Positions 43,928 to 52,735 of a stretch of 64,000 bases of DNA are shown here, piece by piece. The position numbers and the translations under genes are program-made. Every line of letters begins with the position of its first letter. The first letter of the stretch is position 1. This DNA is from Caulifigura coniformis (GTDB lineage: Bacteria > Planctomycetota > Planctomycetia > Planctomycetales > Planctomycetaceae). The DNA lies in assembly GCF_007745175.1 (NCBI RefSeq), contig NZ_CP036271.1:6163439-6227438 (forward strand), given 5' to 3'. The notes beneath the pieces are model-generated. The model was given only the letters and a program-made list of their open reading frames with translations, had not been told where the DNA came from and did no database searches.

Positions 43928-46246
43928 ATGAGCCCTTCAGAGATCGTCACGTATCTCAAGAACTCCGTCCGGGTGTTCCGCGATTTCACCGCGGACGAGC
44001 TGCAAACCCTGGTCGATGGCTCGCAGGCGAAATCCTTCGAGACCAGCGAGTTCATCCTGCACCAGGGACACGAAGCACGGTGTTTCGGGGTCGTCCTCGG
44101 CGGGACCATCGACGTCTCGATTCCGGGCGAAGGAGGAGTGCGGAAGTCGCTCGGCCTGCTGCGCGTCGGCGAGACGTTCAACGAATTTGCGCTGATGACG
44201 GGCGACGCCATGCCAGCCGACTTGATCGCCCGGTCGCGCTGCGACGTCCTCTTGATTCCTGTGGCGCAGTTTCAGTCGATCATCCTCACGAAGCCGGAGT
44301 CGATCCACGCCCTCTCGAAGACCATTGCGAACCGCATCCAGTCGGTCCTTGCAGATCCGCAATCCGCCGCGGCAGTAAATCGCACTGTTGAAGACCCTTA
44401 CGGTCTGCAGCTCAAAGGAGAGCGAGCCGAAAAGATCCTCGTCATCAACTGCGGCTCGTCCTCGCTCAAGTACACCTTCTACGACACGGCCGACGAATCC
44501 CGCACGGTCCGTGGCAAGGTCGAACGCATCGGCATCAGCGGCACGCGACTCCGTCAGCAGGGCGCGGGCGGCGAAATCGAACGGCAGCTCTCCACGGCCG
44601 GATTTCCCGAAGCGTTCGAAGCCATGGTGGCCGAACTCACCTCCCATGGTGCCGGAGTGATCCACGGTGCCGGCGACGTGAGCGTTGTCGCCCATCGTGT
44701 CGTTCACGGCGGCGAGAAATTCACAGAAGGGACACTGATCACTGAGGACGTTCTCGCAGACATTGAAGCCCTGAATTCCCTGGCCCCTCTGCACAATCCG
44801 GTGAATGTCGCCGGCATCCGCGAGATGCGACGGTTGTTCCCTGCGGCGCCGCATATCGCCGTGTTCGACACCGCCTTTCACCATACGCTCCCCGCCTTTG
44901 CCTACTTGTACGGGCTCTCCTACGAGTACTACGAAAAACATGCCATTCGGCGCTATGGTTTCCACGGAACCTCGCACCAATATGTCAGCCTGCGGACCGC
45001 GCAGTTTCTGAACCGCCGGCCGAACGAACTCCGCCTCGTCTGCTGTCACCTGGGCAATGGATCGTCGGTATGCGCCATCGATCACGGCCGCTCAATGGAT
45101 ACGTCGATGGGGTTCACACCGGCCGAAGGGCTGATCATGGGGACGCGGTGCGGCGATATTGATGCGGGCGTGATCGCGTTTCTCGAGAGGAACGAGCACC
45201 TCACGGCGACGCAGACCGAAGATCTCCTCAACAGGAAGAGCGGACTCCTGGGCCTGTCGGGCATCTCCAGCGACATGCGCGAAGTGCAGCAGGCGGCCGA
45301 GGAAGGCAACCCGCGCGCCCTGGTCGCCCTGAAGGCGTACTGCTACCGCGTCCGGAAGTACATCGGCGCCTATGCGGCTTCGATGGGAGGAATGGACGCC
45401 GTCGTCTTCACCGGTGGGATCGGGCAGGGGAGCGCGGCAGTCCGGGCGATCGCGTTGCAGGGCCTCGACTGCATGGGCGTCGTCCTCGACAGGCAGCGAA
45501 ATCGCGAAGCTGACGGCTTCGGCGACGTCCAGCGGATCTCGACCGACGATTCCCCCGTCAACGTCCTTGTCGTGCCGGCCGACGAAGAGCGAATGATGGC
45601 GAGAGAGGCGCTCCGCACCCTCAGCCGCTCGTACCTGACACAGGCGATCACCGCGCGGAACCAGCAGCCGTTCCCGGTCGAGGTGTCGGCGCATCACATC
45701 CATCTCGCGCAGGAGCATGTCGATCGGCTCTTCGGGCACGGGCATCAACTCACGCGAATCTCCGATCTGTCGCAGCCTGGGCAGTACGCATGCCAGGAGC
45801 AGCTGACGATCGTTGGACCAAAAGGACGCATTGAACGCGTCCGCGTCCTGGGTCCGGCACGAAAGCAGACGCAGATTGAGATCGCCATGACCGAGCAGTT
45901 CCGGCTCGGAATCCATCCTCCGATTCGTGAGAGCGGCGATATCGCCGGCACGCCTGGCTGCACTCTGGAAAGCACGACGGGACGGATTGAAGTGGAGTGC
46001 GGTGTGATCTGTGCGATCAGGCACATTCACATGACTCCCGAAGATGCGCTCCGTTACGGAGTGCGCGACAAATCCATCGTGCGGGTGCGGATCGCGGGCG
46101 ATCGGGAACTGGTGTTTGGCGATGTCCTCGTTCGCGTCGATCCGGCATTTCGGCTCGCCATGCATATCGACACCGACGAGGCGAACGCCGCCAATGTCAG
46201 GACCGGCGCGCAGGGATACATCGTGGACATCCAGGGGGAAGGCTGA
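43928..46246 (+). CDS. Three-domain fusion: cyclic-nucleotide-binding domain, acetate kinase, PduL phosphotransacylase
   Basis: The 772-residue protein has three parts. Residues 1-140 are a CNB/Crp-type sensory domain (ILHQGHEARCFGVVLGGTIDV, FNEFALMTGDAMPADLIARS). Residues 168-555 are a complete acetate kinase: NCGSSSLKY, HRVVHGGEKF, HNPVNVAGI, FDTAFHHTLP, GFHGTSHQYV, CHLGNGSS, GTRCGDIDAG, FTGGIGQ and PADEERMMARE. Residues 575-772 are a full PduL domain with HHIHLA, GPKGRIERVRVLGP, SGDIAGTPG, IRHIHMTPEDA and HIDTDEANAA, including the zinc-binding His pairs. AckA makes ATP and acetate from acetyl phosphate; PduL makes acetyl-CoA. With phosphoketolase upstream, one polypeptide would control the fate of acetyl phosphate, perhaps gated by a nucleotide ligand. 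Confidence 0.92.
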   Translation: MSPSEIVTYLKNSVRVFRDFTADELQTLVDGSQAKSFETSEFILHQGHEARCFGVVLGGTIDVSIPGEGGVRKSLGLLRVGETFNEFALMTGDAMPADLIARSRCDVLLIPVAQFQSIILTKPESIHALSKTIANRIQSVLADPQSAAAVNRTVEDPYGLQLKGERAEKILVINCGSSSLKYTFYDTADESRTVRGKVERIGISGTRLRQQGAGGEIERQLSTAGFPEAFEAMVAELTSHGAGVIHGAGDVSVVAHRVVHGGEKFTEGTLITEDVLADIEALNSLAPLHNPVNVAGIREMRRLFPAAPHIAVFDTAFHHTLPAFAYLYGLSYEYYEKHAIRRYGFHGTSHQYVSLRTAQFLNRRPNELRLVCCHLGNGSSVCAIDHGRSMDTSMGFTPAEGLIMGTRCGDIDAGVIAFLERNEHLTATQTEDLLNRKSGLLGLSGISSDMREVQQAAEEGNPRALVALKAYCYRVRKYIGAYAASMGGMDAVVFTGGIGQGSAAVRAIALQGLDCMGVVLDRQRNREADGFGDVQRISTDDSPVNVLVVPADEERMMAREALRTLSRSYLTQAITARNQQPFPVEVSAHHIHLAQEHVDRLFGHGHQLTRISDLSQPGQYACQEQLTIVGPKGRIERVRVLGPARKQTQIEIAMTEQFRLGIHPPIRESGDIAGTPGCTLESTTGRIEVECGVICAIRHIHMTPEDALRYGVRDKSIVRVRIAGDRELVFGDVLVRVDPAFRLAMHIDTDEANAANVRTGAQGYIVDIQGEG

Positions 46247-46253
46247 GGCTCCA

Positions 46254-48089
46254 TTGAAGGCTTCCCTTGCCGGGATATCGGACGCGATCTCGTGGGCCCT
46301 CCATGGGGTTCGCGAACGGTTGCGCGACGTGTTTGTCTGCTCGCTGGCGTTCGAGATTCTGAATCTCGCCGTGCTTGCGCCTCTTGCTGCCGCCGGCTTC
46401 CGCCTGTTGATGCAGCGCTGGGGCAGGGCCTCCGTCGGCAACTTCGAGATCGCGTTGTTCCTGCTGTCGCCTCCCGGACTGGCCGCCCTCGTCGGCATCG
46501 GCAGCCTGATCGTTGCGACGCACTTCCTGGAGGTGGCGGGGTTGATGCGACTTCTGGCGGACCGGCGACTGCACTGGTGGTCGGCTTTCGGCAGCGCGGC
46601 CGGGCTGTTCTATCGCATCGTTCAGCTCGGGCTCAGGCAGGTCGCCGTCTATCTGTTGCTGGCAGTCCCGTTCCTCGCGGCGATCGGCATCGTCTACCTG
46701 TCGCTCTGGTCCGGCCGCGACCTGAACGGCCTGATCATTCTCCGACCCGCGGAGTTCTGGATTGGCGCCGGGCTCGGGGCGGCCATTGCGGGGATCTATG
46801 TGCTGCTTGCGGCCCGGCAGTTTCTGCGATGGCTCTTTGCCATCCCGGTCCTGCTGTTCGAGTCTTCGCAGTCGTCCCGCGCGGCTCTCCAGCGCAGCAC
46901 CGAACTGACGCGCGGCCGACTTCCGGTGCTGGCGGCCGCAATCGCCTCCTGGGGATTCATTCAGGTCTGTTCCGCGGGACTCGTCGTCGCCCTTGCCAAG
47001 ATCGTTGCGGAGTGGATCCTCGGCAGGATCGGGAATTCACTGACAGTCGCGCTCCCCGTCACCGCGGTGCTGCTCCTGGCGAATGCGGCTGTCCTCATGG
47101 CATTATCGATGTTTGGGTGGGCAACCTTCTCGGCGCTGGTGCTGGGGTTGTACAGGCAGGCCGCCGGAGAAGTCCTCATTGCCAGGGAAGCGATTCTGCC
47201 TGAAGAGCTTCCGTCGCGGATTCCACTGCGATGGGTCGCTGTCACGGGGCTCGTGGCGCTCTGCGTCGGCGGACTGATCGTCAGCGGCGGATTGCTGGGT
47301 CAATTGCAGCTTGGCGAAGCCGTGCAGATCACGGCTCACCGGGCCGGTGCGCTGCGCGGACCTGAGAACAGTGTGGCGGCCGTGCGGCAGGCCATTGCGG
47401 ATCGGGCCGACTGGGCCGAAATCGACGTGCAGCGCACGGCGGATGACAAACTGGTGGTGATGCACGACATCGACCTCGCCCGGATCGGAGGCGGCAAGCG
47501 CAGGGTCGATCAGGCGACCCTCGCGGAAATCCAGTCGCTCGATATCGGAAGTCCGTTTGGACCGCAGTTCGCCGGCGAAAAGGTTCCCACCTTTGCAGAA
47601 GTGCTCGCGGCCGCCGGCAGGGAACTCCGGTTGAATGTCGAACTCAAGCCGCACGGCAGGGGCGATGTCGGGCCTCTGACGGAGAGGGTGGTGGCGGCGA
47701 TCCAGAATGCGGGGCTCGTCGATCGCTGCCGAATCTGCTCGCAATCGTATGAGAGCCTGCAACGGGCCCTCGAACTCGAGCCGCGGTTGCAGGTCGGCTT
47801 TATCGCCGCCGTCGCAGTGGGCGACCTGGCCCGGCTGGATGTGGACTTCCTGATGGTCGGCGCCGATCGGGCGAAGCGAGCCCTGATCGATCGGGCCGCC
47901 CTCCAGGAGATGGAGGTTCACGCGTGGACGGTGAACTCGGCCGATCAGGTGGCGCCGTTGATCGACGAGGGAGTCGCCAACATCATTACGGACGATCCCG
48001 TGTTGATTCGGCAACGTCTGAACGAAGTGCAGGCGCTCAGCCCGGTCAACCGGCTGCTCCTGCGTGCCCGTCATGAACTGATGCGCTGA
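46254..48089 (+). CDS. Membrane-anchored glycerophosphodiester phosphodiesterase (GdpD family)
   Basis: From a TTG at 46254 the product is 611 residues. The first 350 residues form a multi-helix membrane domain of the GdpD-associated type. The last 250 form the GDPD TIM barrel, with AHRAGALRGPENSVAAV (catalytic His-Arg and Glu-Asn), EIDVQRTADDKLVVMHD, LNVELKPHGRGD and a C-terminal AWTVNS. It should hydrolyse glycerophosphodiesters to glycerol 3-phosphate and an alcohol. TTG was chosen because GAGG lies 5 nt upstream and the frame further up overlaps the preceding gene; an ATG alternative exists only far inside the previous CDS. It follows that gene by 7 nt, so it is co-transcribed. Confidence 0.85.
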   Translation: MKASLAGISDAISWALHGVRERLRDVFVCSLAFEILNLAVLAPLAAAGFRLLMQRWGRASVGNFEIALFLLSPPGLAALVGIGSLIVATHFLEVAGLMRLLADRRLHWWSAFGSAAGLFYRIVQLGLRQVAVYLLLAVPFLAAIGIVYLSLWSGRDLNGLIILRPAEFWIGAGLGAAIAGIYVLLAARQFLRWLFAIPVLLFESSQSSRAALQRSTELTRGRLPVLAAAIASWGFIQVCSAGLVVALAKIVAEWILGRIGNSLTVALPVTAVLLLANAAVLMALSMFGWATFSALVLGLYRQAAGEVLIAREAILPEELPSRIPLRWVAVTGLVALCVGGLIVSGGLLGQLQLGEAVQITAHRAGALRGPENSVAAVRQAIADRADWAEIDVQRTADDKLVVMHDIDLARIGGGKRRVDQATLAEIQSLDIGSPFGPQFAGEKVPTFAEVLAAAGRELRLNVELKPHGRGDVGPLTERVVAAIQNAGLVDRCRICSQSYESLQRALELEPRLQVGFIAAVAVGDLARLDVDFLMVGADRAKRALIDRAALQEMEVHAWTVNSADQVAPLIDEGVANIITDDPVLIRQRLNEVQALSPVNRLLLRARHELMR

Positions 48090-48104
48090 ACGCGATCCCG
48101 GGGC

Positions 48105-49238
48105 CTATTCCACCTTCGGGGTCCTGGCCTTGCGCAGCGCTTCCACGTAGGCCTGCGGGAGCATCTCGTTCGTCCACCACCTCGGTCGCTCAGAGTAGAT
48201 CCAGACATACTCGTCGCTGACATCCAGCGCGGAGCGGACGGCCGATTCGAACGCGTCGGGCGTGAAATGGTTGGTGGAGAAGTTCTCGAGATCCCAGCCG
48301 CCCCGGCGGTGGTCGATCCACAGGCCGAAGCCGGCGGAGACCTGCCGCTGATACTTCTCCGGAACAGCCGTCTGCTTGAGGGCCGTCTTCGTGATGCTGT
48401 CGTGCGCCTCCTGAAACTGCTTCCGATCCTTGTACGGATAGGAAAACTCCCAGCCGTCGACGACGACGGTCTCCGGCGCGCAGGCATCCAGAACGCCGTC
48501 GAGAAAGTCGGCCAGGAGACCATACGGCGCCGTGGAACGATCGCGCGGCGTGTCGGCCCGCCGGAAGCTCATCTCGTAGCCGAACGTCAGCAGGATCGTG
48601 ATGTCCGCGAACTCGCGATTGATCGACTGAATCCACTCCCGGCCCCGTTGGCGAACTTTGGTCCGGTAGTCATCGAACGATCTCGCGTCGCGGTTCTTGT
48701 GCTGGCGGTAATCGAACAGCGTGACGGCCCCGTCGTACTGTTCGGTGTCGAACATGAAGCCCTTGCAGCCTCCCTCTCGGGCGATGCGCGCGGCGACGGC
48801 GAAGTTGTTGAGCACGCTGGTCCAGGCCTTGTCGTCAAACCAGTCGACTTTGCCGGGGGTCACGTTCACCCTCAGGAAGCGATCGGTGAATCGCTGGAAC
48901 GGCGTCGCCTTCAGGTCGTCGATCGCCTGCCGGAAGTCATCCACTGTGAACTTCCGATCGCCCCAGACTTCCCAGGAAAGCTGTTCACCCATTGCAGTTT
49001 TGGCGTGGAACACCAGCCCATCGAAGGGGAGCTTCTCCATCGCCTCGATATTCGCCCGCATGAACTTCGTATCCGGCTCGTCCCATCCCCATTCGATGAT
49101 CTTCTTTCCCCGGATCGCCTCCTTTGCGGGAACGGTCTGTGCCCCGGCCGGGGCGACCACGACGAGGCACAGCCAGGTCAACAGCAGGACGAGCACTGTT
49201 GCTCGTTGGCGAAACACGTTGCCCGGCTTCGAGATCAT
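48105..49238 (-). CDS. Secreted hypothetical protein, possibly TIM-barrel glycosidase-like
   Basis: From the ATG at 49238 the product is 377 residues with a clear signal peptide (RATVLVLLLTWLCLVVVAPAGAQ). The body has WGWDEPDTKFMRANIEAMEKLPFDG, a FDTEQYDGAV motif, ITILLTFGYEMSF and VVVDGWEFSYPYKDR, a succession of strands ending in acidic residues as in TIM-barrel hydrolases. FDTEQY may hold catalytic acids. I cannot place it in a named family. It converges on the GdpD gene with a 15-nt gap. Upstream in-frame ATGs (49268, 49358) add residues without improving the signal. Confidence 0.65.
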   Translation of the reverse strand: MISKPGNVFRQRATVLVLLLTWLCLVVVAPAGAQTVPAKEAIRGKKIIEWGWDEPDTKFMRANIEAMEKLPFDGLVFHAKTAMGEQLSWEVWGDRKFTVDDFRQAIDDLKATPFQRFTDRFLRVNVTPGKVDWFDDKAWTSVLNNFAVAARIAREGGCKGFMFDTEQYDGAVTLFDYRQHKNRDARSFDDYRTKVRQRGREWIQSINREFADITILLTFGYEMSFRRADTPRDRSTAPYGLLADFLDGVLDACAPETVVVDGWEFSYPYKDRKQFQEAHDSITKTALKQTAVPEKYQRQVSAGFGLWIDHRRGGWDLENFSTNHFTPDAFESAVRSALDVSDEYVWIYSERPRWWTNEMLPQAYVEALRKARTPKVE

Positions 49239-49394
49239 GATTCGATATCCGAAAGGAGGCATCAGCATCGGACTTTCGGCGAGAATACGGACTGAAGCCC
49301 GGTCCCGCACGTGCCTGCGAGGAATCCGCTTCTGCGGCTCGCCCTGTCTCCTGTTCACCGAAATCTTCTTGACGGGGCCGTTGTCTTCGTGTAT

Positions 49395-49427
49395 TTAACC
49401 AAAGAGGTAAATAACCGATTGGTTTAA
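49395..49427 (+). promoter_or_regulatory. ArsR-family operator overlapping the promoter of the HTH/SRPBCC pair
   Basis: TTAACCAA (49395-49402) and TTGGTTTAA (49419-49427) form an interrupted inverted repeat, and AACC-N4-GGTT (49413-49424) forms a second, overlapping one. The A+T-rich block stands out from its G+C-rich surroundings and ends 5 nt before the ATG at 49433. This fits autoregulation by the ArsR-type protein encoded next. Confidence 0.65.
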
Positions 49428-49432
49428 TAGTG

Positions 49433-49810
49433 ATGCTGGAAGACCCACTCAGCGCGACCTTCGCGGCCCTTGCCGATCCGACACGTCGGGCGATCCTGTC
49501 CCGGCTGTCGAAAGGCGAAACGTCCGTCAGCGACATCGCGAAACCCTTTGCGATGTCGCTTCCCGCCGTCACCAAACATCTCAAGGTGCTGCAGCGCGCC
49601 GGCTTGGTCTCCCAGGGGCGGCGAGCCCAATGGAGGCCCTGCCGGCTCGATCCCAGGCCACTTCGTGAAGTGGCCGACTGGGTCGAGCAGTACCGGCAGA
49701 TGTGGGAGCAACAGCTCGACCGCCTGGAAGACTTCCTCCGGGAGCTCCAGGAGGCCCCGGCGAAAGCGGCTCCTCCCAAGCAGGCTGTACCGAAACGTAA
49801 GTCGAAGTGA
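49433..49810 (+). CDS. ArsR-family winged-helix transcriptional regulator
   Basis: The 125-residue protein has the ArsR HTH: LADPTRRAILSRLSKGE, VSDIAKPFAMSLPAVTKHLKVLQRAGLV (recognition helix within), and the wing GRRAQWRPCRLDP. It lacks the ELCVCDL metal site of ArsR/SmtB, so it belongs to the non-metal subgroup found beside SRPBCC/AHSA1 genes. A Lys/Pro-rich tail ends it. An operator-like repeat lies directly upstream, implying autorepression. The ATG at 49433 directly follows an in-frame GTG at 49430. The next gene begins 34 nt after its stop. Confidence 0.9.
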   Translation: MLEDPLSATFAALADPTRRAILSRLSKGETSVSDIAKPFAMSLPAVTKHLKVLQRAGLVSQGRRAQWRPCRLDPRPLREVADWVEQYRQMWEQQLDRLEDFLRELQEAPAKAAPPKQAVPKRKSK

Positions 49811-49844
49811 GAGCCATGTCAGTTCCAGAAACGAGGTATCTGTG

Positions 49845-50351
49845 ATGCAAACGGCGAACACTGTATTTCCTTCCGGCGGCGCGGCTGGCGAGGTCCACAT
49901 CGTTCGGACGATCCATGCGCCGCGCGATCGAGTTTTCGCAGCCTGGACGACCCGGGAGGCGCTCGAACGCTGGTATGCCCCACATGGCTGCACGATCCGG
50001 TTTCGCAGCTACTCCCCTGCGCCCGGTGGAACGCTGCTCAGCTGCATCACGACCCCGGACGGCCATGAATGCTGGTGCACCGGTGAGTACGAAGTCTTTT
50101 CTCCGCCGGACAGGCTGGTGATGACGATGTCGGTCTGCGACCGGGATGGAAACATTGTTGAGCCCACGGTCGTCGGCATGGACCCCGCCTGGCCCGTCAC
50201 GACGCGGGTCACGGTCCTGTTCGAAGACCTCGGGGCCTCGACCCGCATCACCCTGCACCAGACGGTCGATGAATCGCTCGCCAAGCGGACCGGAGCCCAT
50301 CCCAGCTGGCTGCAGATGCTCGATCGCCTGGACGAGCAACTGGCGGCCTGA
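49845..50351 (+). CDS. SRPBCC/AHSA1 (START-like) domain protein
   Basis: The 168-residue protein fits the AHSA1 family: IVRTIHAPRDRVFAAWTTREALERWYAPHG at the first helix, a beta-sheet with GEYEVFSPPDRLVMTMS, ending in a long C-terminal helix (PSWLQMLDRLDEQLAA). Such proteins bind hydrophobic ligands in a helix-grip cavity and are commonly partnered with ArsR-type regulators, as here. An in-frame reading further upstream overlaps the regulator gene in another frame and is not the start. The ligand is unknown. Nothing else is seen between 50352 and 50568. Confidence 0.9.
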   Translation: MQTANTVFPSGGAAGEVHIVRTIHAPRDRVFAAWTTREALERWYAPHGCTIRFRSYSPAPGGTLLSCITTPDGHECWCTGEYEVFSPPDRLVMTMSVCDRDGNIVEPTVVGMDPAWPVTTRVTVLFEDLGASTRITLHQTVDESLAKRTGAHPSWLQMLDRLDEQLAA

Positions 50352-50568
50352 GTCGAGTTGTCGGAGGCCGCCGGGGGGCCGGCGATCCTCGACGCTGGCT
50401 TAAGCTGACCGGCAAAATGCTGTCACAGGAAGAGCCGGATTCCGCCTGGCTCAGTCCGGGCCGTTCGCCGCGCCGTTCGCGTGCATGCGAACGGCAGTTC
50501 GGCGAGGCGTGTCCGGGACGACATTCGTCGTCGGCACGTCATTTTCCTGTCACCGGAGGCTGCACAGC

Positions 50569-52248
50569 ATGAACGTTCGTCAGTGCCTGATCGCGTCGAT
50601 TCCGGCGGCGATCGTCGCCGGAGTCTGGCTGTCGGGGTGGGAAGCGCCCGCCGAAGAGTCGGGACGTCCTGTTGCACTCAGAATGGACGGCCTCGGGCCC
50701 CATCGTCGCGAGGTCACGGCTGCGAATGCCGAGGCGAAGCAGTGGTTCAACCAGGGGCTGATGCTCCTGTACGCCTTCAACCACGACGAGGCGATTCATG
50801 CGTTCCGGGCGGCCGTCGACGCCGACCCCGGATGCGCCATGGCGCACTGGGGCATCGCTCTCGCGGTCGGGCCGCACATCAATTTCCCATTGATGACGCC
50901 CCAGAAGTCGGCGCTGGCCTGGAGCGAGCTGCAGCTCGCGCGGCAGCACTCCGCGAACGGAACGGAAGTCGAAAAGGCGCTCATCGAGGCCCTGGCCTCG
51001 CGGTATGCGGAGAAACCGCCTGAAGACCGTGTTCCCCTGGACAAAGCCTATGCGGAGGCGATGCAGAGGGTCTGGCAGAAGTTTCCAGGCGATGCGGATG
51101 TCGGGGCGCTCTACGCCGAAGCGGTGATGGATCTCCGTCCGTGGGATCTCTGGCCGACTGATGGGGAAGCCCGTCCCGAACGGGAGACGGCCATCGCTGT
51201 GCTCCGGAAGGTTCTCGAGCTTTCGCCCGCGCATCCCCTGGGATGCCACCTGTATATCCATGCGGTCGAAGCGGGCCCGAACCCCGGAGAGGCGTCGGAG
51301 GCGGCTGACCGACTGCGCACGGCTTCGCCCGGACTGGGGCATCTGGTTCATATGCCATCGCACATCGATGTGCGGACGGGGCGCTGGCAACAGGCGGTGG
51401 AGGCCAATGAACGGGCGATCCGCGCCGACAACGACTATCGCGGCCGTCGTCCGGAACAGGACTTCTACCGCATCTACATGGCACACAATCGCCACATGCT
51501 GGCGTTCGCGGCCATGATGCAGGGGCAGAGCGCCCGGGCCGAGGCTGAAGCCCGGCAGATGCTCGCGGACATTCCCGAGAGCTGGCTGGCGGTGCCCGAG
51601 AACCTGGCGATGGCGGACGGCTTTTTTGCCGCGCCGATCAAGGTGCTGGTGCGGTTCGGGAAATGGGACGCCGTTCTGGCAGAGCCCGAACCGGTCGGCA
51701 ATCGTCCGATTGCCCACGCGCTGTGGCGGGAGGCCCGGGGCGTGGCGCTGGCCGCAAAGGGGCAAGTGGCTGAGGCGCGGGCCGAGCAGCGGCGATTCCG
51801 GGACGCCGTCAGGGCGGTGCCCGAGGAGGCGCGGTTCGGAAACAATTCCGGGATCGATCTGCTCAAGGTGGCGGATGCGCTTCTGGAGGGGGAGATCCTG
51901 GTGAAGGAAGGGAAGATGGAAGAGGGGATCGCGAAACTGCGCGAGGCGGTCCGACTGGAAGACCTGCTGCGGTACGACGAGCCTCCCGGCTGGATCATTC
52001 CGGTCCGGCATGCCCTCGGAACCTGGCTGATCAAAGCCGGGAAGCCAGAAGAAGCGGAAGCGGTCTACCGAAAGGATCTGGAGACCTGGCCCCACAACGG
52101 CTGGTCACTGTTCGGCCTGTCTCAGTCGCTGGACCGGCAGGACAAGATGGACGACATGCGGCTGGTTCGCGCGCGGTTTCAGGAGGCCTGGCGCTCCGCG
52201 GATGTGGAGTTGAAGTCGTCCTGCTTCTGCCAGACTGAAACGCCCTGA
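50569..52248 (+). CDS. Secreted tetratricopeptide-repeat protein
   Basis: From the ATG at 50569 (GGAGG 9 nt upstream) the product is 559 residues with a short signal (CLIASIPAAIVAGVWLSGW). Residues 55-130 form clear TPR units (AKQWFNQGLMLLYAFNHDEAIHAFRAAVDADPGCAMAHWGIAL), and further helical repeats follow up to a final TPR near 500-535 (GTWLIKAGKPEEAEAVYRKDLETWPHNGWSLFGLSQSL). The block CHLYIHAVEAGPNPGEAS with HMPSHID recurs in a conserved family of large bacterial TPR proteins of unknown function. It ends with SCFCQTETP. No operon partner is evident. Confidence 0.85.
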   Translation: MNVRQCLIASIPAAIVAGVWLSGWEAPAEESGRPVALRMDGLGPHRREVTAANAEAKQWFNQGLMLLYAFNHDEAIHAFRAAVDADPGCAMAHWGIALAVGPHINFPLMTPQKSALAWSELQLARQHSANGTEVEKALIEALASRYAEKPPEDRVPLDKAYAEAMQRVWQKFPGDADVGALYAEAVMDLRPWDLWPTDGEARPERETAIAVLRKVLELSPAHPLGCHLYIHAVEAGPNPGEASEAADRLRTASPGLGHLVHMPSHIDVRTGRWQQAVEANERAIRADNDYRGRRPEQDFYRIYMAHNRHMLAFAAMMQGQSARAEAEARQMLADIPESWLAVPENLAMADGFFAAPIKVLVRFGKWDAVLAEPEPVGNRPIAHALWREARGVALAAKGQVAEARAEQRRFRDAVRAVPEEARFGNNSGIDLLKVADALLEGEILVKEGKMEEGIAKLREAVRLEDLLRYDEPPGWIIPVRHALGTWLIKAGKPEEAEAVYRKDLETWPHNGWSLFGLSQSLDRQDKMDDMRLVRARFQEAWRSADVELKSSCFCQTETP

Positions 52249-52652
52249 AGGGGCATGGCGGCCTGGCGGAGCAAGAACGGCAGTAGCAAGACGTTCGGGG
52301 CCAGGGGGTGGTGCTGTTTTCTTGCCCTGTTTCCCCGTGGACTTTGAGAATGATGCCTGGCCGTGCCCCGGCGCCGGCGGTTTGGGCGGACCGGCCGGTC
52401 AGGTTCGAGTGTGCGATGTGGTTCTTCGTGGTCGTGTGCATTTTTCCCTCCAATACAGCGTGAGGGGTTGCGCACGGCCCGGGTGGGAGTTTTCCTGAGG
52501 GGAAATGCGGCCGGAACGCGAAGCAGCCCGGCTGGTTCACTTCAAAAGGAAGCCCCATCGTTGGTTCCGGCGAATCTCCGGGGCCGGGCCCGTCGATCAC
52601 CGACCAGCCGGGCTGCCTGAGAGGCGACGGCCCCGAAAAGCCGCCAGGGCGA

Positions 52653-52735
52653 GTCACTTTCTCACAACAGGTCGTCTGTCGTCACCGCAGGGCATTTTGC
52701 GGCAACGACGAACTGGCCCATCTTGAGAAAGTGAC
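52653..52735 (-). repeat. Hairpin-forming repeat, copy A
   Basis: The ends GTCACTTTCTCA (52653-52664) and TGAGAAAGTGAC (52724-52735) are exact reverse complements. Inside, CCGCA and TGCGG pair around ...GGGCATTT.... Copy B at 53062-53156 is clearly related, sharing GGTCGTCT, CCGCA, CTGCGGCAA or TTGCGGCAA, TTGGCCCATCTTGA. Confidence 0.7.

Noticed and set aside
45092-46498. 468-residue minus-strand open frame opposite the AckA-PduL fusion
   Set aside because: Antisense to well-supported catalytic motifs and without its own similarity.
52031-52441. MHTTT frame as a full 136-residue protein
   Set aside because: More than half of it is antisense to the TPR gene; kept only as part of the repeat-unit finding.
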